DNA of 9,013 nucleotides from Anaeromyxobacteraceae bacterium (GTDB taxonomy: Bacteria; Myxococcota; Myxococcia; Myxococcales; Anaeromyxobacteraceae): the NCBI GenBank assembly GCA_027349605.1, contig DAIEMM010000462.1, positions 1 to 9,013 of the forward strand, given 5' to 3'. Made by a program: the position numbers and the translations under genes. Numbering within the stretch: the first letter of the stretch is position 1; each line of letters starts with the position of its first letter. Below, piece after piece: positions 1 to 5,756 of this stretch. The notes under the pieces are model-generated. The model had not been told where the DNA came from. It made no database searches and saw nothing but the letters and a program-made list of their open reading frames with translations.

Positions 1-734
1 TCATCGCCAAGGTGGAGAAGTACCTGAAGGAGCACGACACGAGCGGGCTCGAGATCAAGATCCTCGCCCCGGTCGAGGCCATGAAGCTCACGCTGGAGCG
101 GGTCCGCAAGGGCGAGAACGCCATCTCGGTCACCGGCAACGTGCTGCGCGACTACCTCACCGACCTCTTCCCCATCCTCGAGGTCGGCACCTCGGCGAAG
201 ATGCTCTCCATCGTCCCGCTGCTGGCCGGTGGCGGGCTCTTCGAGACGGGCGCCGGCGGCTCGGCCCCCAAGCACGTGCAGCAGTTCGTGAAGGAGGGCT
301 ACCTCCGCTGGGACTCTCTGGGCGAGTTCTCGGCGCTGGGCGCCTCGCTCGAGCACATCGCGGCGGCGACGAAGAACGCCAAGGCGGCCGTGCTCTCGGA
401 GACGCTCGACCAGGCCATCGCCAAGTTCCTCGACAACAACAAGTCGCCGGCCCGCAAGGTCGGGGAGATCGACAACCGCGGCAGCCACTTCTACCTGGCC
501 ATGTACTGGGCCGAGGCGCTGGCGGCGCAGACGAAGGACGCGGAGCTCGCGGCCCGCTTCGCCAAGGTGGCGAAGCAGCTCCAGGAGAACGAGGCCAAGA
601 TCAACGCCGAGCTGATCGGCGCCCAGGGCAAGCCGCAGGACCTGGGCGGCTACTACCAGCCGGATCCGGCGAAGACGGGGAAGGCCATGCGTCCCAGCCC
701 GACCCTGAACGCCATCATCGACAGCATCGCGTAG
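1..734 (+). CDS. icd: NADP-dependent isocitrate dehydrogenase, monomeric type (C-terminal part)
   Basis: This enzyme oxidatively decarboxylates isocitrate to 2-oxoglutarate in the TCA cycle, making NADPH in the cytoplasm. The frame is open from base 3 with no start, so the gene is cut by the left edge. About 243 residues remain of a family of roughly 740. The segment GGGLFETGAGGSAPKHVQQ and the following LRWDSLGEF are hallmarks of the monomeric (IDH-II) class, unrelated in length to the common dimeric enzyme. The His at 273-275 and the Arg at 306-308 are 11 residues apart, the same spacing as His589 and Arg600, which fix NADP preference in the Azotobacter enzyme. The segment KVGEIDNRGSHFYLAMYWAE is also typical. 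It ends at TAG, 31 bases before mdh, so the two are probably cotranscribed. The GTG at 12 is an internal Val, not the start. The family call is very sure. Confidence 0.96.
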   Translation, partial: IAKVEKYLKEHDTSGLEIKILAPVEAMKLTLERVRKGENAISVTGNVLRDYLTDLFPILEVGTSAKMLSIVPLLAGGGLFETGAGGSAPKHVQQFVKEGYLRWDSLGEFSALGASLEHIAAATKNAKAAVLSETLDQAIAKFLDNNKSPARKVGEIDNRGSHFYLAMYWAEALAAQTKDAELAARFAKVAKQLQENEAKINAELIGAQGKPQDLGGYYQPDPAKTGKAMRPSPTLNAIIDSIA

Positions 735-753
735 GACCCGTAGCAAACCACCC

Positions 754-760
754 AAGGAGA
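754..760 (+). promoter_or_regulatory. Ribosome binding site of mdh
   Basis: AAGGAGA ends five bases before the ATG at 766. It is a near-perfect Shine-Dalgarno sequence inside the 31-base icd-mdh gap. It fixes the mdh start and suggests strong, independent initiation on a shared transcript. Confidence 0.85.
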
Positions 761-765
761 CGACC

Positions 766-1740
766 ATGGCAAGGAAGAAGATTGCGTTGATCGGCGGCGG
801 GCAGATCGGTGGCGTGCTGGCCCAGCTCTGTGCGCTGCGCGAGCTCGGTGACGTGGTGCTGTTCGACATCGTCGAGGGGCTGCCCCAGGGCAAGACCCTC
901 GACATCGCGGAGGCCGCCCCGGTGGACGGCTTCGACGTGAGCCTGAAGGGCACGAACAACTACGCCGACATCGCCGGCTCCGACGTGGTCATCGTCACCG
1001 CCGGCCTGCCCCGCAAGCCGGGCATGAGCCGCGACGACCTGATCGCGGTGAACTCGAAGATCATGACCAGCGTGGCCGAGGGCATCAAGCAGCACGCCCC
1101 GGGCGCGTTCGTCATCGTCATCTCCAACCCGCTCGACGCGATGGTGACGCTCTGCCAGCGCATCACTGGCATCCCGCACAACCGCGTGGTCGGCCAGGCC
1201 GGCGTGCTCGACTCGGCCCGCTTCGTCTCCTTCATCGCCTGGGAACTCGGCGTGTCGGTGAAGGACGTCAGCGCCGTCACGCTCGGCGGCCACGGCGACG
1301 ACATGGTCCCGCTGGTCCGCTACACGTCGGTCTGCGGCATCCCGGTCATGGAGCTGCTCGAGAAGAAGTACGGCGCCGCCGCCAAGGCCAAGGAGGTCAT
1401 GGACGCGATGGTGAAGCGCACCCGCGGCGCCGGTGGCGAGGTGGTGGCGCTCCTCAAGACCGGGTCGGCCTTCTACTCGCCGGCCTCGTCGGCCATCGCC
1501 ATGGCCGAGTCCTTCCTCAAGGACTCGAAGCGCGTGCTGCCCACCTGCGTCTACCTGAACGGCGAGTTCGGCGTGAAGGGTCTCTACGTCGGCGTGCCGG
1601 TGGTCATCGGCGCCGGTGGCGCCGAGCGCATCCTCGAGCTCAAGCTCAACGCCGAGGAGCAGGCCATGATGGACAAGTCGGTGAAGGCCGTGAAGGACCT
1701 GGTGGCGGTGCTCGACAAGCCGCCCGCGCCGGCGGCGTAG
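766..1740 (+). CDS. mdh: Malate dehydrogenase, LDH-like NAD-dependent type
   Basis: This enzyme interconverts malate and oxaloacetate with NAD in the cytoplasmic TCA cycle. The 324 residues match the usual length of the LDH-like bacterial MDH group. Visible motifs are the Rossmann loop GGGQIGG (10-16) and Asp34 after strand 2, which favours NAD over NADP. The substrate arginines are R83 and R89 in LPRKPGMSR, with Arg rather than Gln at the first, which separates MDH from LDH. N121 lies in ISNPLD, followed by the Asp149/Arg152 pair in VLDSAR and catalytic His176 in LGGHGDD. The C-terminal Pro/Ala tail (PPAPAA) is dispensable-looking. The start is ATG with a strong SD. It follows icd and is closed by a terminator hairpin, so icd-mdh looks like a TCA operon segment. 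Confidence 0.97.
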   Translation: MARKKIALIGGGQIGGVLAQLCALRELGDVVLFDIVEGLPQGKTLDIAEAAPVDGFDVSLKGTNNYADIAGSDVVIVTAGLPRKPGMSRDDLIAVNSKIMTSVAEGIKQHAPGAFVIVISNPLDAMVTLCQRITGIPHNRVVGQAGVLDSARFVSFIAWELGVSVKDVSAVTLGGHGDDMVPLVRYTSVCGIPVMELLEKKYGAAAKAKEVMDAMVKRTRGAGGEVVALLKTGSAFYSPASSAIAMAESFLKDSKRVLPTCVYLNGEFGVKGLYVGVPVVIGAGGAERILELKLNAEEQAMMDKSVKAVKDLVAVLDKPPAPAA

Positions 1741-1772
1741 GCGGCGTCGACCGTCTTTCGTGATGTGAGGAG

Positions 1773-1801
1773 GCCCCGGCCGCGAGAGCGACCGGGGCTT
1801 T
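1773..1801 (+). terminator. Rho-independent-type terminator after mdh
   Basis: GCCCCGG (1773-1779) pairs with CCGGGGC (1792-1798). After a single C/A mismatch, an inner CGC/GCG closes a GAGA (GNRA-type) tetraloop at 1784-1787. Only three Ts follow (1799-1801), so the U-tract is short. The stem lies 33 bases past the mdh stop, which fits the end of the icd-mdh transcript. Confidence 0.75.
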
Positions 1802-1858
1802 CGTGCGTCCAGGGGTCGGGAGCTCGTGATCCCGGAGGCGGTTCCGTGGGTGGTTCTT

Positions 1859-1878
1859 GCGCCGGCTGAAGCCGGCGC
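1859..1878. terminator. Perfect hairpin between convergent mdh and upp, possible terminator
   Basis: GCGCCGGC (1859-1866) and GCCGGCGC (1871-1878) form a perfect 8-bp stem around TGAA, which reads TTCA on the minus strand. It sits four bases past the upp-like stop. Neither strand has a proper T-run after it, so it may be a rho-assisted terminator or a 3'-end stabilising hairpin rather than a classic intrinsic terminator. Orientation favours a role for the minus-strand operon. Confidence 0.5.
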
Positions 1879-1881
1879 TGC

Positions 1882-2697
1882 TCATACCCACGCGTTGTTC
1901 ATCACCTCGCCGAGGCCGCCGGCCCCGGGGACGATGTAGTCGTGGTCGTTGAGGCCCTTCTCCTCGTCCCAGTAGGTCCCGGGCATGGTGCCCTGCACCT
2001 TGGGCGGGGAGAGCCCGCGGTCGAGCCGCACCGCGTAGACCACCACCTCCGGGTGATCCTTCTGCATGCGGCGCAGGTACTCGGGGGTGACGATGAGGTG
2101 GAGCGCGATGATCTTCCGCGGCGTGCCGGGCACCTTCTTCTTGTAGGTGTCGAGCGCCATGGAGAGCGACGACCCGGTCGCGCCCATGGGATCGGGGAAG
2201 AGCAGGAAGGCGTCCTCCACGTCGCCGCCGATCTTCATGCCGCCGATGCCGGCGCCCACCACCTGGTCGGCATCCCCCAGCATGCGGCTCATGATGATGT
2301 GGTCCTGCCGGACCAGCTTCGGCACGAGCACCGTGTTGAGCAGGCCGTAGACGGTGTGTGAAGGCACGGCGCCGGCCCGGGCGATGTTCACCGTCACCGC
2401 GCGGGTCTCGGGCTCGAGGATCTGGCCGCGCCAGACGCCCTCCGGGGTGTGCTCGATCATCCGGGTGGGGACCTCGACCAGCTTCCGGGGGAACTCGGCG
2501 TTCAGCACCACCCGGGAGAGGCCGCGGTAGATGTCCACCACCAGGTTGTTCACCGTGGGTTGCTCGGTCTCCCTGGCCGCCAGCTTGGCGAGCAGGTCGA
2601 GCATGAGCGGGTCGGCGAGCAGGTGGACGTTCGGACCGTAGCGGTGCTCGATCTCGGGAACGCGGAAGGGGACGATGTCGTAGAGGTGGTCGCGCAC
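1882..2697 (-). CDS. upp: Uracil phosphoribosyltransferase-like protein
   Basis: The UPRT family converts uracil and PRPP to UMP for pyrimidine salvage in the cytoplasm. This protein has 271 residues, against about 210 for canonical Upp. The C-terminal two thirds align by eye with Upp: ARAG (107-110, compare ILRAG), the PRPP loop DPMGATGSS (169-177), the segment VTPEYLRRMQKDHPEV, then LDRGL and YIVPG (254-258). Two functional loops differ. The PRPP loop has ATGSS where Upp has ATGGS. The uracil loop reads GAGGLGEVMNN instead of GLGDAGDR, and it ends in NNAWV rather than FGT. The extra N-terminal part (about 1-90) is not something I recognise. The start is GTG at 2697; I see no clear SD and no better in-frame start. 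It is last in the DUF456-SDR-upp run, 56 bases after the SDR stop. It is a UPRT homologue with high confidence, but the exact substrate is less certain. Confidence 0.85.
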   Translation of the reverse strand: MRDHLYDIVPFRVPEIEHRYGPNVHLLADPLMLDLLAKLAARETEQPTVNNLVVDIYRGLSRVVLNAEFPRKLVEVPTRMIEHTPEGVWRGQILEPETRAVTVNIARAGAVPSHTVYGLLNTVLVPKLVRQDHIIMSRMLGDADQVVGAGIGGMKIGGDVEDAFLLFPDPMGATGSSLSMALDTYKKKVPGTPRKIIALHLIVTPEYLRRMQKDHPEVVVYAVRLDRGLSPPKVQGTMPGTYWDEEKGLNDHDYIVPGAGGLGEVMNNAWV

Positions 2698-2698
2698 G

Positions 2699-2723
2699 GG
2701 CGCACTTTGCCCGGGGCTGCGCC
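2699..2723 (-). promoter_or_regulatory. Hairpin abutting the upp-like start codon
   Basis: GGCGCA (2699-2704, + strand) and TGCGCC (2718-2723) can form a 6-bp stem with a 13-base loop. In the minus-strand mRNA its base lies one nucleotide before the GTG start, where an SD would normally be. No purine-rich SD is visible. It may limit initiation or simply reflect high GC. Confidence 0.3.
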
Positions 2724-2753
2724 GGGGTGCAAGACCGCCGGGAGGGGGCTCGA

Positions 2754-3578
2754 TCAGTCCGGCCGGGCCCCGCGGTCCACCCGCATCCGGGCCATCCGCC
2801 GTGCACCCGACCGGCGCAGGAAGGGCAGGATCCACAGGAGCAGCCGCGGGAAGGCCGCGGCGATCCGGGCCGCCAGGCCGCCGGCCGCGGGAACGAGCAC
2901 CTCCGGGGCGCCGGATCGAAGGGCCCGGAGGACGGCCTCGCCCACGGCGTCGGGAGGCAGCGGCGGGCTCGCGAAGGAGAGGGACGCCTCCGCGTGGCCG
3001 AGCTCCTGCGCGAGTTGCGGCGTGTCCACCGAGTCGGGGCTCACCACCGAGACGGTCACGCCGCTGCCTTCGAGCTCGGCCCGGAGCGAGAAGGCGAGCT
3101 GCCGGATTCCCGCCTTGGTTGCGGCGTAGGACGCCTCGAAGGGCATGGGCACGATGCCGCCCAGGGAGGCCAGGTGGACCACCGCGCCCCGGCTCTCGCG
3201 GAGGGCGGGCAGCGCCGCGCGCGTGCCGAGGAGGGCGCCGGTGAGGTTCGTGTCGACGATCGCCCGGATCGCCTCCACGGTCCGGGTCCCGAGCGTTCCC
3301 ACCTCGAGCACGCCGGCGTTGTGCACGAGGACGTCGAGCCGTCCGAGGTCGCGCAGCACCGCCGCGACGGCGCGCTCCCAGGTCTCCGCTTCCCGGACGT
3401 CGAGGGACACGACCATCGGCGGGGCGCCGGGAAGCTCGACCGCCCGGAGCGCCGCCTCGTTCCTGCCTGCCAGGACGACCCGCGCACCGGCAAGGGCGAG
3501 CGCCCGGGCGACCGCCTGGCCGATCCCGCCTGCCCCGCCGGTGACGAGCGCCACCTTTCCCTGGAGGTCGAGCGCCAC
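2754..3578 (-). CDS. Short-chain dehydrogenase/reductase (SDR) family protein
   Basis: This is an NAD(P)-dependent oxidoreductase of the classical SDR fold; its substrate cannot be read from sequence. The 274 residues show the cofactor loop TGGAGGIG (13-20), AGRN (37-40, where Arg39 favours NADPH), Asp60 in LDV, NAG (87-89), Asn111, Ser138 and the YxxxK pair Tyr151/Lys155. The catalytic Asn-Ser-Tyr-Lys set is therefore complete. After the core, a hydrophobic stretch FPRLLLWILPFL (243-254) is followed by an Arg-rich tail. This is common in membrane-associated SDRs acting on lipids or long acyl substrates, so a lipophilic substrate is plausible (inference). The start is GTG, with TGAGG as SD overlapping the stop of the upstream DUF456 gene six bases away, so translation is probably coupled. 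It is cotranscribed with DUF456 and the upp-like gene. Confidence 0.92.
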   Translation of the reverse strand: MALDLQGKVALVTGGAGGIGQAVARALALAGARVVLAGRNEAALRAVELPGAPPMVVSLDVREAETWERAVAAVLRDLGRLDVLVHNAGVLEVGTLGTRTVEAIRAIVDTNLTGALLGTRAALPALRESRGAVVHLASLGGIVPMPFEASYAATKAGIRQLAFSLRAELEGSGVTVSVVSPDSVDTPQLAQELGHAEASLSFASPPLPPDAVGEAVLRALRSGAPEVLVPAAGGLAARIAAAFPRLLLWILPFLRRSGARRMARMRVDRGARPD

Positions 3579-3584
3579 GTCGCC

Positions 3585-4067
3585 TCAGTGGAACAGGAAT
3601 CGCAGCGCCGGGACGCCGACGAGCACGAAGGCGAGGGTCACCTTGAGGACGCTCCCCACCACGAACCCCACGAAGGCCCCCAGTCCGGCCTTGAGCGCCC
3701 GCTCGAAGTTGGGGTCCTTCGCGTACTCGAAGGCGAGCGCCCCCACCGCCGGTCCCAGGACGATGCCGGGCAGGCCGAGGAAGAGCCCCACCACGAGACC
3801 GACGGCCGAGCCGATCACCGCCCACTTCGAGGCGCCGAAGGCCTTCGCACCGAGGAGGCTCGCGGCCCAGTCCACCGCGGTGATGGCGAGCCCCATCGCC
3901 CCGGCGAAGGCCACCGTCCCCCAGCCCAGGACGGCGAAGTCGCCGGCCCAGGCCAGGGAGATGACCCCGAGGACGAGCAGCACCGCTCCCGGGAGGACCG
4001 GCAGGACGAGCCCCGCCACCCCCGCCGCGAGGAGCGCCACGCCAACGACGTACAGGACGATCGCCAT
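3585..4067 (-). CDS. DUF456 family integral membrane protein
   Basis: This is a small inner-membrane protein of unknown function. Its 160 residues fit the family. It is almost entirely hydrophobic, with about five or six segments (roughly 2-22, 26-42, 48-70, 82-97, 99-114, 127-152). The signature LPVLPG (22-27) follows the first helix, and a related GLPGIVLGP (98-106) suggests an internal duplication of the re-entrant Pro-Gly motif. A charged loop EYAKDPNFER (114-123) separates the last helices. The ATG at 4067 has AAGGAG three bases upstream, slightly close. A TTG at 4103 would add 12 charged residues and is less likely. It is first in the run DUF456-SDR-upp and divergent from the haem protein gene, with an 85-base shared upstream region. 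Its role in the operon is unknown; assignment to the family is secure. Confidence 0.88.
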   Translation of the reverse strand: MAIVLYVVGVALLAAGVAGLVLPVLPGAVLLVLGVISLAWAGDFAVLGWGTVAFAGAMGLAITAVDWAASLLGAKAFGASKWAVIGSAVGLVVGLFLGLPGIVLGPAVGALAFEYAKDPNFERALKAGLGAFVGFVVGSVLKVTLAFVLVGVPALRFLFH

Positions 4068-4128
4068 GCGCTCCTTGTCCCAGAGTCCGCGACCTGGACG
4101 CAACCTCCCGCCCCTGCGCTAGAGTCGT

Positions 4129-4155
4129 GAGGTCCCCCTGCCGGAGGTCCCCGTG
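4129..4155 (+). repeat. Tandem duplication of the RBS/start region of the DUF3365 gene
   Basis: GAGGTCCCC occurs at 4129-4137 and again at 4144-4152, a 15-base offset. Each copy is followed by an NTG codon: CTG at 4138 and GTG at 4153. The two codons are in the same frame, so both an SD-like element and a start-like codon are duplicated. The downstream copy has the better SD (GGAGG, 4143-4147, five bases before GTG) and is taken as the functional one. Confidence 0.6.
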
Positions 4156-4722
4156 CTGGCCGCCATCGCCCTAACCACCCTGCTCGCCGCCGCTCCCCCG
4201 TCGTCCCCCGCCGCCGTTCCCATCGCCGAGGCACCGGCCGCCTGGGCCCCGGCCGTCGCGAAGGCGCAGGAGTCGGGGCGCTCCTTCCAGAAGGCCCTGC
4301 AAGCCCGGCTCGGCGCCGCGCTGGCGCAGGGAGGCCCTCCGGCCGCCATCGAGGTGTGCGCCACCGACGCCCCCCGGATCGCCGCCGAGGCGGGCAAGGC
4401 CGCGGGCGTGAAGCTGGGACGCACCTCAGACCGGCTGCGCAGCGGCGCGAACGCCCCGCCCGGGTGGACGCGCGCCTCCCTGCAGGCCGCCGCGGGCAGG
4501 AAGGGCGCGGACGTCCAGCCCCTCGCCGTGGACCTGGGCTCGAACCTGGGGGTGCTGCTCCCCATCACCGTCGGCTCGGCCTGCCTGGGCTGCCACGGAC
4601 CGGCGGCCTCCCTTCAACCCAAGGTGAAGGAGGCGCTGGCCGCCCGCTACCCGGCCGACCGGGCGGTGGGGTATGCCGAGGGCGACTTCCGCGGCTTCCT
4701 CTGGGTCGAGGTGGCGAAGTAG
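4153..4722 (+). CDS. Secreted DUF3365 (Tll0287-like) haem-binding protein with CxxCH
   Basis: This is a probable periplasmic single-haem c-type protein of the DUF3365 family, whose haem-binding PAS-like fold is linked to redox or gas sensing. The 189 residues begin with a hydrophobic signal peptide (about 1-22, MLAAIALTTLLAAA then a Ser/Pro/Ala-rich stretch). The family pattern follows: AIEVC (65-69), RTSDRLRSGANAP (90-102), LLPITVG (135-141), the haem c site CLGCH (144-148), then RYPADRAVGYAEGDFRG (165-181) and a short final strand. There is no kinase, GGDEF or chemoreceptor module attached, so it stands alone. The start is GTG with GGAGG five bases upstream. It diverges from the DUF456 gene and directly abuts the methyltransferase frame. 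The family call is firm; the physiological role (sensor or electron carrier) is open. Confidence 0.9.
   Translation: MLAAIALTTLLAAAPPSSPAAVPIAEAPAAWAPAVAKAQESGRSFQKALQARLGAALAQGGPPAAIEVCATDAPRIAAEAGKAAGVKLGRTSDRLRSGANAPPGWTRASLQAAAGRKGADVQPLAVDLGSNLGVLLPITVGSACLGCHGPAASLQPKVKEALAARYPADRAVGYAEGDFRGFLWVEVAK
4708..4714 (+). promoter_or_regulatory. SD-like sequence positioned for the methyltransferase start at 4719
   Basis: GAGGTGG lies inside the last codons of the DUF3365 gene and ends four bases before position 4719. The methyltransferase frame there reads GTA and overlaps the upstream TAG stop. The spacing is right for initiation at 4719 and for no other in-frame candidate nearby, so it helps decide the start. 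Confidence 0.5.
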
Positions 4723-5756
4723 CCCCGCCCGACCGGGCCGCGTCCCGCCTGCGATCCCTTCCCTGGGATGCGCTCGAGGGAGTCGCCTCCGCGCTCGAGG
4801 CGCCCCTCGGCGAGGTGCTCGCGGGCACGGCCGCCGAGCGGGTGCTCGACCGGTTCCTCCGCTCCCGCCCGGACCTCGCCGCCGCCGGCCGGCAAGCGGT
4901 CGCCGAGGCCATCTTCGGCGTGGGGCTCTGGCGCCGGCGTCTCCGCTTCCACGCGGGCGAGGACGCCCCGCCCCTCCTGCTGCTCGCCGACGCGCTCTCC
5001 CTCCCCGGTCCGGTCTTCCTGCGCGTGAACCGGAGCCGTGCCTCGCGCGACGCGCTGGCCTCCCGCCTCCTCGCGGAGGGCATCGAGACCCGCCCCACCC
5101 GTCTCGCTCCGGACGGCCTCGAGGTGCTCTCCCCCCGGCCCCACCTCCTCGCCCTCCCCGCGTTCCGGGAAGGTCTCCTCGAGGTCCAGGACGAGGGGAG
5201 CCAGCTGCTCGGCGAGGCCCTGGGGGCGCTCCCCGGCGAGACCGTCCTCGACCTCTGCGCCGGCGCCGGGGGGAAGACCCTCCAGCTCGCGGCGGCGGTG
5301 GGCCCGGGCGGAAGGGTCCACGCCTGCGACCCGGACGAGGCGCGGCTCGACCGGCTCCGGACCCGCGCGGCCCGAGCCGGGGCGGCGGTGACGATCCACG
5401 GCCCGGGGCCGCCCCCGGACCTCCTCGCCGGCCGGGTCCTCGTCGACGCGCCCTGCTCCGAGCTGGGCGCCCTCCGCCGCGGCCCCGACCTGCGCTTCCG
5501 CATCGACCCGGCCTCGTTCACGGCCCTGCCGGCGCTCCAGCTCGGGATCCTGGAGCGCGCCGCCGCCCACGTCCGGCCCGGGGGGCGGCTCGTCTACGCC
5601 ACCTGCACGCTGCGGCGGGAGGAGAACGAGGGGGTGGCGCTCGCCTTCGAGGAACGACGGGCCGATTTCACCCGAAGTGGGTCCTTCCTGCGACTCTGGC
5701 CCCACCGGCACGGAACCGACGGCTTCTTCGCGGCGGCCTGGACCCGGCGCGCCTAG
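4719..5756 (+). CDS. RsmB/NSUN-family RNA (cytosine-5-)-methyltransferase
   Basis: This is a SAM-dependent m5C methyltransferase of the Sun/NSUN family, probably acting on 16S rRNA like RsmB. Counting from 4719 it has 345 residues. The N-terminal part (about 10-85) is helical and resembles a reduced NusB-like RNA-binding domain. It is followed by LRVNRSR (101-107), the QDEGSQL segment (157-163), SAM motif I DLCAGAGGKT (178-187), motif IV DAPCS with Cys246, motif VI YATCT with nucleophile Cys296, and HGTDGFF near the end. Both catalytic cysteines are present. At about 345 residues it is shorter than E. coli RsmB (429). The start is odd. No ATG, GTG or TTG lies in frame between the upstream stop and the GTG at 4815, yet domain-like sequence begins near 4737. 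An SD fits 4719, which is GTA. A start at 4815 would leave 313 residues. The family call is strong; the exact target and start are uncertain. Confidence 0.85.
   Translation, partial: VAPPDRAASRLRSLPWDALEGVASALEAPLGEVLAGTAAERVLDRFLRSRPDLAAAGRQAVAEAIFGVGLWRRRLRFHAGEDAPPLLLLADALSLPGPVFLRVNRSRASRDALASRLLAEGIETRPTRLAPDGLEVLSPRPHLLALPAFREGLLEVQDEGSQLLGEALGALPGETVLDLCAGAGGKTLQLAAAVGPGGRVHACDPDEARLDRLRTRAARAGAAVTIHGPGPPPDLLAGRVLVDAPCSELGALRRGPDLRFRIDPASFTALPALQLGILERAAAHVRPGGRLVYATCTLRREENEGVALAFEERRADFTRSGSFLRLWPHRHGTDGFFAAAWTRRA

Noticed and set aside
715..1293. An antisense open frame over mdh
   Set aside because: His/Asp/Arg-rich shadow of a fully convincing malate dehydrogenase; no SD or family resemblance.
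1882..3825. A 647-codon minus-strand open frame suggesting an N-terminally extended or fused upp
   Set aside because: Only the last 271 residues (from the GTG at 2697) are UPRT-like. The rest is an out-of-frame shadow of the SDR and DUF456 genes.
4068..4103. TTG start at 4103 for the DUF456 gene
   Set aside because: It would add 12 charged residues before the first membrane segment. The ATG at 4067 has AAGGAG and gives the usual family length.
4068..4125. A sigma-70 promoter for the DUF3365 gene (TGGACG and TAGAGT)
   Set aside because: Only four of six matches for each box with a 19-base spacer; too weak to list as a feature.
2727..4130. A 467-codon + strand open frame opposite the SDR and DUF456 genes
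   Set aside because: The composition is rich in Arg, His, Glu and Gly with no motif. The minus-strand genes there have complete catalytic and membrane signatures.
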